Source: Trichaptum fuscoviolaceum (Eukaryota; Basidiomycota; Agaricomycetes; Hymenochaetales; Trichaptaceae). Taken from it: a stretch of DNA of 64,000 nucleotides. The position numbers and the translations under genes were made by a program. Shown here piece after piece: positions 23,276-33,769 of the stretch. The stretch covers positions 5,280,599 to 5,344,598 of the forward strand of contig CAJSYZ010000004.1 of assembly GCA_910574455.1 (NCBI GenBank). Reading direction: 5' to 3'. The notes under the pieces are model-generated. The model searched no databases and was not told the origin of the DNA. It was given only the letters and a program-made list of their open reading frames with translations. Numbering within the stretch: the first letter of the stretch is position 1; the number at the start of each line of letters is the position of its first letter.

Positions 23276-23503
23276 TCACCCTCGCACTCCATCCTTTGCC
23301 AGTGCCTTCTTCACAACATCCATCGCACCTTTGTACATGCCCGGCTCGGCCGTTTGTAACCGGGTTTTAGTGAGATCGAAGGGGTGCCCAACGAGCACGA
23401 GCACACGCCTCCAAATCCGCCGGATATGAACGCTTTTATCGAAGACGAAGTGGACGAAACAGCGCGTTTCTGGTCGGCGGCGACATCTTCAACAACATCG
23501 CTT
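23276..23503 (-). pseudogene. Fragment of a mitochondrial carrier (carnitine/acylcarnitine carrier-like)
   Basis: The minus strand reads SDVVEDVAADQKRAVSSTSS, IKAFISGGFGGV, then after a one-base frame change VLVGHPFDLTKTRLQTAEPG, MYKGAMDVVKKALAKDGVRG. The block P-F-D-L-T-K-T-R-L-Q-T is the mitochondrial carrier signature (PxDxxKxRxQ), and the surrounding sequence resembles the first repeat of fungal carnitine/acylcarnitine carriers. The frame shift lies at about 23393-23400, where one C seems missing. Sequence homology stops near 23276, only about 110 bp from the end of the MFS fragment. A possible GTGATT donor sits there, but no following exon was found. About 70 of roughly 300 residues remain. 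Confidence 0.75.
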
Positions 23504-24383
23504 GAGCTCTGGGACGATTGCTAGCTATGCCAGAATTTCGCCATACATCGCATGCGACGCACCATTGCTGTATGCTACCCGCTAGCTGAGCCACAGGCGG
23601 TCGTTGGGTATCTGTGGGTAAGAGAAGGGCCAGCGGGCTGCCGGTGCTGTTGTGAGAGGCGGAGTAGGAGCGGAGACGCATTTACGGACGAGCTGGCTAT
23701 TTCAAGTTAATGGCTCGTGATTTCACGCTTGTGCTCGTCCACAAGCAATGTGTTAAATGACGATGAAGAAGCATCGACTTACTCCCGCAGCCGCTGCGCA
23801 TCCGACTCTCCCGTATACAAACAGTCTGTTCACAGGACACATCGTCGAACACAACTACCTCCATCCTCACGGGTCCAGTCGCACTCTCGAGCTCGTCTAT
23901 CCTCTCTCCGTCGATATCTAAAGGTTCGTTCAACGGCCAAGACGACAACAAACTAGCTATGTAGGATACCTCACCCGTATTTCAACGCTCCATACTTGCG
24001 TGATAAAGACGGAAATGTGAATGTGATCTTCAAATTGATAAATACTTTTGCTCATCGAGAGTTTCGTGGCGATCCATCTTTCGTTCTGGGGACTCCAGTT
24101 TGTTGCACGGTGCGAGAATACGGCAGATTCTTACCGGTTACACATCTGCCAGTCTCAGATTCTCAGTACATTAATTGTACATTCAATTGCTTAAATAGCA
24201 CTGATATGAATGTGTGATATCTCAATACGATTTCGGACACTTGAGAATAATCAGGACGGATGGAATTAAGTACAAAATTGGTTTACTTCATTATGCAATA
24301 ACAACGAAAATCATCATGCACGCATCCGACATGTTTCAACAAGACCTCCTATAGGTTTGTACACATCCTGAGTACAGCCGCCA
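23504..24383. other. Intergenic region
   Basis: Open frames at 23697-23951 (minus) and 23996-24217 (plus) have no supporting motif. The left part may be the former 5' region of the carrier fragment. Confidence 0.35.
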
Positions 24384-27250
24384 CTAACGTTCAGGGGTCA
24401 CATCGGGTATAGGCAAGTTTTGCAGTTGCACGTCTATCCAAGAAGTATCCTCTAAAACCTCGATGCCCTTATCCAGACCGAGATTCTTCGCTATATCTAC
24501 GGCTTGACGGATAAATCCTTCGTCCGGATGATCGCTATCATACGCTTCTTGCTTTTCGAATTCCTCCGACTTCGTATTTAAGAAAGTCATCCTGACTAAG
24601 GAATCCAATTCGGTGTGAAATTCCAACCATTTTTGCAGCCACAGGGCGATGAAAGGTGCGTAAAGTTTCCAGTCTTCCTTGACCATGTTCACGCTGAAGC
24701 GATGGAGGAGTTGATATTTGTGATCGTGAACATTCTTGAAGGAACCTGTGTACCACTTCCGAAGCTCAGATTCGTCGAACATCATCTCGCACGCCAGACA
24801 CCATGCACTTGACTCCAGATCATGTCGGTACCAGCGCTTGATTTCTCCGTTGCAGAACTCTAAAAGATCCAACGCCATGAACGGAAGGGTACCTGTTCGC
24901 TCCCATCCCTTCTTGTCAGGTGAACGACTCCCATACTTCATGATTGCGGCCAGGTCGAAGTCGTTAAGAACGCCTCTCCACTCCTTTCCAACCATCTTGC
25001 ACATCATGTTCGTACGGCTGATGTCACCGTGTGCAAAGCCCATCTTCCAGAGTACGTAGTGACCTGGATAATAGTCAGAATGAATCCACTAAAGAATATC
25101 TAATGCGCACGCACATCGCATAATCTCCCAGAATACCTTCCAAAATTCAGGAGGACTGAGGTTCGAAACATGTTCCAGTTTGCGTGAAAGCATCAATATT
25201 CGAACGCGAGCTCTCTCCATAATCTCTCCCTCACTAATGTCCGGGAGACCTCCCGCTAGCTTTGCATGCAGTCGGATGTCGGCGGTTGTTACACCATGGC
25301 ATTCCTCTCCAGCGACTATATCTGGCATGTGGTTTGTAACCATTTCAAGGTAGCGCGCTGGAAGATGCTGTTGGGCCTGTGCATATATTAGTTGGACAGT
25401 GGCGAATTCTGGAACGCGCTTCGCTTCCTTGTCATATTTTTTGAAGCAATATCCGGTGGTACGTTTAGAAGAAGTAGATTGACTACCCTCATCCGCAGCC
25501 GCCCCTTCTCCCGTAGCATTCATTACCACTGGCTTAGCGACAAGTGGATCACCTTGAGACTCGGTATTTTGTGCTGTTACTGTCCCGTCGGCCTCTCTCT
25601 CGGAGGCGACGGCGGTCGCCTTCCGGCGAGTCGAGTATCGATGTCCGGGTGTACGATTAGTCGGGTTTCCTTGCGCTGGCGGTCTAGCATCTCCGGTGGC
25701 CGGAGTTACGGGCGCATCATTAGCGAACGCAACGTACGTCCGTCTGCCATGGAGCTGGTACAGTGTTTGGTTGTTCTGTTCCAGAAGAAACTCCCGGCCT
25801 TCGACTGTAACCCTTGATTTATCTCTCTGGCTTAAGCCCCAGTTATGTGGCGTAAAACGTTGCAGTATCACCACCATCGTTACGAAAAGAGGAAGTTGTT
25901 TGAAGATATCGATGGGCTCAGACTCAAGGCAACCTTGCGCATCGAACCAGTGCAACGTGAGTGTTGTGTCTGTCGAGTACGCGTCAGCAACGTTTGCAGG
26001 ACTTATTCCAGAATGTACTCACCATTCAGAAGGACAACCGAGCTACATGTAACATACCATTCCGCAGAAAGTCGCTCTAGTGCATACCGAGCGTACTGGT
26101 TGACTCCCTTTTTTTCTACGGTCCCTTCCTTGTTGTCCTTTGGCAAAGGCCCAGTCATAGATTGACGTGGACCTTCTGAGGTCCGAGATCGTTTGGTAGA
26201 CACACCGTCTTTCCCTTCCAAAGGACGTTTGTTCGAGATCTGCTTCTTGGGTCGCTGTGGATGGGCAGGCTGGGGCGGTGGTGGAGGCGGGGATGAAGTG
26301 GATGAAGTGGGGCCTGGAGTAAGATTAGGCAAAGGAGGTTCGCTCTCTCGTATGATTGTATCGACCGTCATATTTTCCCAGTCTTTCTCGATAAAGCCCA
26401 ACTTCGTCTTGCTGCGTTTCAATTCCCAGGGTTGATGAGCATCAGTCCATTCGATCTTCTCCTCCCCTTGCCATTCGCTTTTGGCAATTGCCTTTGCCAT
26501 GTCATCGAAATTGAAGTCATGGCGAGTATCGTCCGTTTGACAGAGCCGCGAAAGGAATACAGCGCAAATGTCCGGCGTGCAATATGTGTTGCCTTGGAAG
26601 TGCGCCGCTTTGAGCGTCTGGGGATCATTTGGTGTAAAGATAATCTCCTCCTTGTTCGCACGTAAACTGGGAGCAGGAATGTCTCCAAATGTCTCCCCCC
26701 GGAACTTCGCCAAGATTATGTTCAATGCATTCGAAAGAGGGCGATATCTTTCTATTTCTAATAAGATTTCGCAGCTGGGGAGGAATGTGAGCAACTTTAT
26801 GATGTGAAAGAAATCAATGGCGTACTAATTATGAAGTTCGGATTTCAGGTTCTCATCGCCGCAGAAATTCAAGACGGAGCCTAGGATCTCTCTGAAGATG
26901 CCTTCAGCAACTTTGCTGATTTCTCTGTGTTGTTCGAGAGTCACAATGCCATTCGTTCCCTCGCGCTTACGCTCCAGAAGAATTCGACATATAAGAGACC
27001 TGAGTAAGGGGATGATAGACGTCGTCATTCTCTTCTTCAAATCGACCATTAAGTTCGTGATGTTATGAGTTGCTTTAGCTCTGAAGATGTCAAATCATGG
27101 CTGTTAGACTTCGCAGGGAATGTAGCGAATGACAGGAGGGACATACCGAAGATCATTATTGACCTCTGCTACGCTTGCTGTGCCTTTGTTGTACGGCGCC
27201 GAATTCACCAAATCTTCAGGATTCGTACTGTTGGGCGGAGAGTTGCTTCC
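24384..27250 (-). CDS. FunK1-type fungal protein kinase
   Basis: Coding runs from about 27250 down to the stop at 24384-24386. An N-terminal exon contains NPEDLVNSAPYNKGTASVAE, then after an intron (donor GTATGT at about 27150, acceptor CTTCAG) MVDLKKRMTTSIIPL. The central region includes CEILLEIERYRPLSNALN and a Pro-rich, basic linker (about 26280-26160). The kinase core spans two exons. HWFDAQGCL leads into TTGYCFKKYD, the beta3-like Lys strand. After a 50 bp intron come the catalytic loop HGDISRTNM and the LNDFDLA metal-binding motif (DFD in place of DFG), then GTLPFMALDLL and HDLESSAWCL. HGDIS and HDLES are hallmarks of the FunK1 family, which is expanded in mushroom-forming fungi; substrates are unknown. 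All key catalytic residues appear present. The true start codon is unresolved, because the upstream frame lacks an ATG before its stop. Confidence 0.86.
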
Positions 27251-27964
27251 CCCATAGTGATGATGAAAGTTGAAAGAAGTTGGGTGGAAGTTGATAGAAG
27301 ATGAGTGAAAGGGTGTGGTCTACTTCAACTCGCGTCGTGCTGTTTGCTGCCACTGGCAGACACGTTGGTCACATGCCAGTGCCACTGCCAGTGGCAGTGA
27401 CCGAGCTGTCACACCGAGTCACAGTGGCATCATGATGATCGTCATTATCATGATTATTACGACGACGCACAACGTTCAAACATCCCGACTTCAGGTTCAC
27501 TACGCGGTTTCAAACTGTACCATTGCCATCTCAAGTTCTCAGACACTTGATTCCAAACTCGGTCTTCCCATACTTATGATCAGCTATGTGACCTAGCTAT
27601 GGAAGCTCCTAGCACGCCCGGGCCGCTTTACTTTACACACTCCAATGTCTTTCGTATGTTCTCAATTAAATATGGGCTTGCTACGTGTATCATACTCACC
27701 ACATCATACCTATTCCTAGGCTCATATGTGGAGCCTATTTCTCCTGATATTGAAAGTAACGAGATGTCCTGGTCGCATTTCCGCGAGGAAGTCTTCATGC
27801 GAATGCTTCATCTCATCTCCCGAGCCCGACCGGTGCGCTGAGGCCCGCAAGACGATTGTTTTATTCTACTGCAGAAGCAAGTCTTCCCCGAAGCAAAGAA
27901 TAAAAGGCGCTTGACGTGAAGCTAATCAAGGTGAACTCTGCTCATCTTCTCTATCCCTAGTTGC
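27251..27964. other. Intergenic region between the kinase and GH28 genes
   Basis: Contains the palindromic cluster CACTGGCA (27351), TGCCAGTG (27374) and TGCCAGTG (27386), embedded in nested CAGTGGCAGTG words. No gene is supported; the frame 27599-27841 lacks motifs. Confidence 0.45.
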
Positions 27965-29734
27965 ATGGCTAACATGCTTTCGCGTCTGCTTTCCTTCGTT
28001 CTCGCAGCCTCTGTAGCTCTTGCTCAATTGTCTGGCTCCGTTGGGCCTACTACACCTCTGTCTGAGAAGCAGGGAACAATATGCAATGTGTTGGACTTTG
28101 GTGGCGAGATTGGGTCAACTGTAAGCCCTTGCAATGTCTCTGCCGTCAAATTTAGTTTCAACTATCGATGTTCCCAATTATTTGGTATCTGCTAGGACAT
28201 CGGCCCTGCGATAGGGAGCGCGTTCTCTGAATGCGTGCTAGCGAACCCGGGAGGTTCGACATTGCTGGTTCCCGCAGGCAGCTACGACATGCAAACCTGG
28301 CAGATTCTTGATGGCGCATCAAAGTGGGCCTTCCAGATGGATGGTGTTATCACACGCACTAGTGAGCCTTGAGTCTTGTTCACTGACCTTGACGGCATCT
28401 TACTCTTCTCTTTGTTAGGCACAGCCGGAGGGAACATGATCGTCATTCAGAACTCAGACGACTTTGAGTTCTTCTCTAGTAACAGTGCAGGTGCTATTCA
28501 AGGGGCCGGATATCAATGTCGGAACACCGGGTACGTTCGGAGTCTCTTCATGATCTACCAATGTGCTAAGTATTGGCATTCTCACAGACCTCGCCTTGTC
28601 CGAGTTGAATCCACCACAAACTGGTCAATCCATGACCTTATCCTGGTCGACTGTAAGACACCGTTACAACATCAGCTGAGCAATACTAAGTACTCTACTA
28701 ATCACCCCATCAGCTCCAGAATTCCACCTTGTGATCCAAGAAGGGTCTAACGGCGAAGTGTACAACTTGGCTATCCGTGGAACAAACCTCGGCGGGTCTG
28801 ATGGCGTCGATGTCTGGGGTGATTAAACCTTCTCTTTTTATCGTTGAACTCTGACTTCAACATTCTCTTCTCTTGTATGTACAAGGTACGAACTACTGGA
28901 TCCACGACGTCGAAGTCACAAATCGGGATGAGTGCGTAACCGTCAAGTCGCCATCAAACAACATCCTCGTCGAGCGTATCTGGTGCAACCAGTCTGGCGG
29001 CAGCGCAATTGGCTCCTTAGGCGCGGGCACGGCGATCGAAGATGTGCTGTACAGGAACGTATACACGAATGGAGGGAACCAAATCTTCATGATCAAGTCT
29101 AACGGCGGAGACGGATTCTTGCGTAACGTCGTCCTTGATAGCTTCTTAGCTAGAGGTACTGCATATGGTCTGGATGTAGACCAACATTGGTCTGGCCAGA
29201 CTCCTGTGGCAGGAGATGGTGTGTCTGTTAGCAATATTACGTTCTCGGTCAGTATGTGTGTGTGTTGACTTACGTCAAAAGGCTGACTCGCACAATGTTT
29301 TGTTGAAAACAGAACTGGGACGGCGCAGTCGTAGACGGCGTTCAGCGGCCTCCGGTACAGTTCCTCTGTGCAGACGGTGCGCCGTGCACGGACATGCAGC
29401 TCGTCAACGTCAACCTATGGTCCGCCACGAACGAGGCCGTGGTCAAATGTGAGAGTGCCTTCGGATCAGGATTGTGTTTGGAATCCGGTACCCCGACAAG
29501 CTACGCTGTGACTACGTCGTCGATCACGCAGCCTGCGGGATTTACGACGCCGCCTAGCCTTCCGGGCGATTTGACGGAAGGGTTCGCAACAGACTCACCA
29601 ATTCCCATCCCGTGAGTAATGCAAGGAATCTTTTTGACTGGGAACGATTGCTGATCTCGATACCTTATAGGACTATTCCCACAACGTTCTTCCCCGGACT
29701 TCCTCAAATCTCACCCCTGGCAAAGGACGTGTAG
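27965..29734 (+). CDS. Secreted GH28 glycoside hydrolase, rhamnogalacturonase-like
   Basis: Eight exons are in phase: 27965-28120, 28196-28361, 28419-28530, 28588-28652, 28714-28818, 28886-29247, 29313-29611 and 29671-29734, giving 442 codons. The protein starts with a signal peptide ([18 protein letters not shown]). It shows the right-handed beta-helix order of family 28: [20 protein letters not shown] near the N-terminus, LVPAGSYDM, then the core [50 protein letters not shown], and [18 protein letters not shown] near the C-terminus. The spacing [12 protein letters not shown] and GGSAIGSLG resembles rhamnogalacturonan hydrolases rather than classical polygalacturonases (where N-T-D and G-H-G are usual). 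It would cleave pectin hairy-region backbones outside the cell. No lesion seen. Confidence 0.9.
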
Positions 29735-30089
29735 GTACCTACATGTACATATGGTTGGAAAAAGGAGAAAGGCCTACATTGTTTTCTCTCGAATGTAACG
29801 TGATTCTAACTTGTGCGAACTTCTCAATGCTATGATTGTCTTTGTTCTTTTTAAAGGGACATGATCCGTTTTGCTGTGAACCTCAAAATCTATCGGCAAG
29901 AAAATTGTCTCTCTCCGTACGAATCCCCGAATCATTCTGGTGGACAAATTGAAAACGTGCCTAAAGTGTTGTTGCTGGAACTACTAAGCCTGCCGTGAAG
30001 TAGCTTGAATTCCAGATATCTCTTTTCCCACGACTTAATAGTTTTCTTATCGCTTGTCTCACTCAGGTTATCAAATTTTCTGCGCGGTC
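29735..30089. other. Intergenic region
   Basis: 3' flank of GH28 and promoter of the MYND gene. Nothing else recognised. Confidence 0.5.
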
Positions 30090-33000
30090 ATGAATTATCG
30101 TTGTGATATTCAATCGCGAAGTCAAGACGTTAGTTCTTTCTGTTTATTCAGAATCAAACTGACATACAAGTATATAGGACGGATCTCTCGATGACCTGAT
30201 TGCTGTCGTAAAATCGCAAAATCCTTCAATTACTTCGGAGGCTCTTTGCAAAAAGATCTACTACGAAACAAGGAGCCATCTCTTGACGATAAACACCTTT
30301 GCCAACGATTACTCCTTCAAGGCCATCCATGTCGGCTGCCGTATCGCACAATCTCTCCAAACATTACGAGTACTCTCCCAGAGGTTTCCTAGTTTCCTTG
30401 ATCTGAATGAAGATTTCACTCAGCTATGGCAGCATGTGTTCTTGTGGGTAATATACCTCAGAACTGCCCTATTCCATCTTCCGCGGAGCACATTATTAGA
30501 CGAAGAAATCAGAATGAAATTCGCAGTAGGAGTATCTGCGTTCATGGAGGTCTCCAGCAAATTTGAGAACATCCGCGAATGTTTTCTCCTCAACAAAGAA
30601 ATTATCTTCTTCTTCGTACAGTTCTGGGCGACAGACAACGGCAGCCACCAAGTATCAGGAGTCGCAGCGGAAGCATTGTGCTGCTATATGTTCTTAGAGC
30701 CCAACAGAAACGATGAATGGTGCAAAGTCCTTGATATTGTGCAGAACCAATTCGAGTCTGTACGTGATATTGCAAAACTAGCGATAAGTCGTGCTCGCGC
30801 GAGTCTCGCTATCTGCGATGGATTCACGGCAAGCGCCAACTTCGGAATAATATGCCTCCTTACCCGAACAAGAGCGAAACATATGGTTCGCACCACTATT
30901 CTGGAGGAAAGGGTAGTTCCGTTCCTTCTACGATCCATCTCTATTATACTCGACACACCGCATCCGATACCCCAAGATTATCACGAGACATTGGTCCCGT
31001 GTATATTAGCGTTGTATTCTGTCTTCGGATGGCCTGTTTATGGAATAGCAGACATACCACAGGGCTTCAGATATGGGTTACTCGAGATATACTTCAAGTT
31101 TGGGAAGACATATGGCACCGATAAAGAAGTCGTACCACAATATGCAGCGGACCTTCTCAGTCAGTTGGTACTGTTAAGTGCTGACTGTCACACGGTCACG
31201 TGACGTTTGCGCGAATTTTTCATGTTGTCGCATCAGTAGCTAGTTCATCAATCAACTACGTGCTTCTGTGCTATTTCTGAGTCTTCTGAGCTTCTCTCTG
31301 AGTCTTCTGAGCTATTCTGAGCTTCCATCTGAGTTCTCACCATCATTTCCTAAACTCTATTCTTCACAGGTTATGAGCCTTGGTGCTTAAACCCTCAAAA
31401 CATTCCTCACCAACATCTTTTCCATTCGGCACAAACTCACATTCCCCACCAACAACAACATCTACCATGGCCTCTACCAACAGTGGCATCCCTAGCTATG
31501 CTGTCAACATCATCAGCAATGTTCCTTTACTCTCCAAGGACACCTACCACACATGGAAGGATGGCATGACTGTGTTTTTGCTGGGAGTTGGGGCAGATTA
31601 TGTGGTGGAGAAGGTTGATTCAGTGCCAGAGGGCAAGGGGGCTTTGGATAAGCAATTGATTCTGATTCTATGGTCCAAGGTGGAGTCCGAGTATCATCAT
31701 TTATTCTCCGATTCCACATCCGCCCTTGGCATCTGGAAGAAGATTGTCAATCACTTCCAGAAGTCAACCATGGCTAAGCGTATGAAGGCGAGGCAGGAGT
31801 TCCATCACGTCACTCATGATCCATCTCAGCCCATTGAGGTCTACATTCATGCAGTTGACAAGGCACGCCAGACCTTGAAGGACATAGGATGCGTCATTGA
31901 TGACGTAGAGGCCTTAGACGTCCTTCTCATGAATCTGGACCCCAGCTATCACACCATTCGCACCTCCATTCTCACTGCCAAGGACGAGCCAAAGCTTCAG
32001 GATGTCAAGGACATTTTATCTGGTTCCTCAGTCTCGGTAATCAACATCAAGTCTGAGCCTGTTGAATTTGGCATGGCAGCTCAAAACTCTGGTCGCCGCT
32101 TTGGTCAATCTCCTGCTCAGGGCCCTGGAAGGAGTCCTCCATACCCAGTTGATGTAGATGGTTTCCGCTGGTGCGATCCTACTAACAGTGATCACTGTCA
32201 TCGATGTGGTCGCCCTGGACACATAGCAGCCAAGTGCTTTGCTGATATGCCACAGCATGTCAGGGATTGGATCATGCAAGGACGTTCTCACTATGGTAAT
32301 CGGCAGGATAAGGCGGATATGGTTGAAGCTGATCATGTTGCTTCTTTTGTTGGTGTTGATCCCTACTCTGCTTTCAGATCCTACCGCTCTCGCTCTCCTT
32401 CATCTATACATTCTTCTTCATCCGTTCATTACCGTTGCTCTTCTCCTTCTTCTGACACCTTTGGTCCTATTGCTCTTTAGTTTTAGATTGTGCCAGTCAA
32501 GGGGGAGTGTTAAGTGCTGACTGTCACACGGTCACGTGACGTTTGCGCGAATTTTTCATGTTGTCGCATCAGTAGCTAGTTCATCAATCAACTACGTGCT
32601 TCTGTGCTATTTCTGAGTCTTCTGAGCTTCTCTCTGAGTCTTCTGAGCTATTCTGAGCTTCCATCTGAGTTCTCACCATCATTTCCTAAACTCTATTCTT
32701 CACAGGTACCGGCGTTCACGCACCTTAACGACATTTTCCAAGCCGTACGTCACGATTTCGCCGACTATTCCAAGAAACTGGGCGATCGCTGCTTCGATAT
32801 CGGCTCGCTCGAAAGCTCGTACAAGAATGCTTGGAATGGTCTCGAAGCTAACATATTGGAGCACGTTATCCTGAGGCGCATTCGCAAGCTGACTGCTAGA
32901 GAGGGATTCGTCTACTGTGGCAACGTGAGTTCAAATCGTATCTTAAAACTATTCATGATTAACGTATTGCGTTATCAGCCAGAATGTCTGCAAAAGGAGG

Positions 33001-33769
33001 CTCAACAAACTTTCATGAAGTGCGCACGGTGCAAGCATGTGTTCTATTGCTCTGACTCGTGCCAGAAGAAGTCATGGAAGCTGTATCATCGCCGTGTCTG
33101 TAAACAGATCGCGAATGCAAATTGTATGTTTATCTGTGACTTCTCTCAATCTTCTGGGATAAACTCACTGAATTCGGATGTATAGACCGTCCATCTCGGA
33201 TTCCAAGATGCGACAAAAACTACCAACTGTACTGGGTCCTTGTGCAGATAAGAAGACATATCGCAAGCATCCGTCAATCTGCTGCCAAGCGCTTCCCCGA
33301 TATCCCTTTCGAAAAAATAGCTCTTTACGTGGATATGGCCAACTGGCCGGTGCAGGTGGCGGTCCATCCTCTTGAATGCGTTCCTTATGAGGGTAACGTA
33401 CCCGACTTGGATACGCCGATCGCGACGCACTACAGGAATATGGCCCTTCATAGGGTTGAGCGCGGACAAAAAGATGTCACTATGCTGACGATCTGCTGCG
33501 AGGACGGACTGTACGAGAGTACAAGACACTTTGTCGTCAGTATAGACAAGTCGGCCATTGCGCGGGAGAAGAGTGACTGGCGGTCGACGAGGGCATCTGT
33601 TATAGACGAATATGAGGACCCTATGGACGCTGAACCAGATTTTGTCGACGAGATCATCGAGCTTGTGCAGAAAACCGCAGGGGATTCGAATGTGAATATA
33701 TGGAAAGACGGTCTAATAGATGATTGCGTAAACATGTATAGTACTTCAAAACTTCCAAAAATTCAGTAG
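30090..33769 (+). CDS. MYND zinc-finger protein gene carrying a retroelement that may act as an intron
   Basis: The model is 30090-30128, 30178-31167, 32706-32924, 32979-33123 and 33186-33769, totalling exactly 659 codons including the stop, with all junctions in phase. The long N-terminal part is alpha-helical looking and of unknown fold. The MYND finger lies at residues 417-464, in exon 4: CARCKHVFYCSDSCQKKSW, then H-R-R-V-C, the expected C-x2-C, C-x3-C and H-x3-C ligands. MYND fingers usually mediate protein-protein contacts. The C-terminal exon ends TSKLPKIQ. Between 31171 and 32705 sits a gag-only LTR element with a 5 bp target duplication. Read through, the element introduces a stop at 31201-31203. 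Spliced at 31168 and 32705, the original frame is restored exactly. Whether the gene is functional depends on that splicing. Confidence 0.8.
31172..31368 (+). repeat. 5' LTR (197 bp)
   Basis: Begins TGTTAAGTGCTGACTGTCAC and ends TAAACTCTATTCTTCACA. Contains a short internal repeat of CTGAG(T/C)CTTCTGAGCT words. The end CTAAACTCTATTCTTCACA followed by G looks like a fungal branch point, pyrimidine tract and 3' splice site. Confidence 0.95.
31369..31385 (+). other. Primer-binding site, complementary to the initiator tRNA-Met anticodon region
   Basis: GGTTATGAGCCTTGGTG directly follows the 5' LTR. TTATGAGCC is the complement of GGCTCATAA, the conserved anticodon stem-loop of initiator tRNA-Met. 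Copia of Drosophila and Ty5 of yeast are known to prime from an internal initiator tRNA-Met fragment, so the same half-tRNA mode is inferred here. Confidence 0.6.
31467..32480 (+). CDS. Gag polyprotein of the Copia-type element
   Basis: 337 residues from the ATG at 31467, chosen because it begins MASTNSGIPSYAVN ahead of the conserved Gag core; an upstream frame extension lacks an ATG. The core matches Copia-type Gag (UBN2/retrotran_gag): L-x-x-x-x-Y-x-x-W motif as DTYHTWKDGMTVFLLGVG, ILWSKVESEYHHLF, IWKKIVNHFQ and LLMNLDPSYHTIR. A CCHC zinc knuckle CHRCGRPGHIAAKC is near residue 243. The last 40 residues are Ser-rich. Nothing follows it but the purine tract and the 3' LTR. The frame is intact, suggesting selection on gag or a very recent insertion. 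Confidence 0.9.
   Translation: MASTNSGIPSYAVNIISNVPLLSKDTYHTWKDGMTVFLLGVGADYVVEKVDSVPEGKGALDKQLILILWSKVESEYHHLFSDSTSALGIWKKIVNHFQKSTMAKRMKARQEFHHVTHDPSQPIEVYIHAVDKARQTLKDIGCVIDDVEALDVLLMNLDPSYHTIRTSILTAKDEPKLQDVKDILSGSSVSVINIKSEPVEFGMAAQNSGRRFGQSPAQGPGRSPPYPVDVDGFRWCDPTNSDHCHRCGRPGHIAAKCFADMPQHVRDWIMQGRSHYGNRQDKADMVEADHVASFVGVDPYSAFRSYRSRSPSSIHSSSSVHYRCSSPSSDTFGPIAL
32497..32507 (+). other. Polypurine tract
   Basis: CAAGGGGGAG immediately before the 3' LTR start at 32508; position and composition fit a plus-strand primer. Confidence 0.8.
32508..32704 (+). repeat. 3' LTR (197 bp)
   Basis: Same sequence and length as 31172-31368 on visual comparison. Followed directly by the second GGTAC copy of the target-site duplication, which supplies the G that turns ...TTCACA into a CACAG splice acceptor. 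Confidence 0.95.

Larger units (their letters stand above)
31172..32704 (+). mobile_element. Non-autonomous gag-only Copia-type LTR retrotransposon (TR-GAG-like)
   Basis: A 1533 bp element bounded by 197 bp LTRs that are identical by eye, starting TG and ending CA, flanked by GGTAC at 31167-31171 and 32705-32709 (target-site duplication). Between the LTRs are a primer-binding site (31369 onward), a single gag frame (31467-32480) and a purine tract just before the 3' LTR. There is no protease, integrase or reverse transcriptase, so movement must depend on a helper element. Identical LTRs and an intact gag imply recent insertion. It lies in the same orientation as, and within, the coding sequence of the MYND gene. 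Confidence 0.93.

Noticed and set aside
25392..26052. Plus-strand frames of 118-141 codons opposite the FunK1 gene
   Set aside because: Antisense shadows of the kinase exons.
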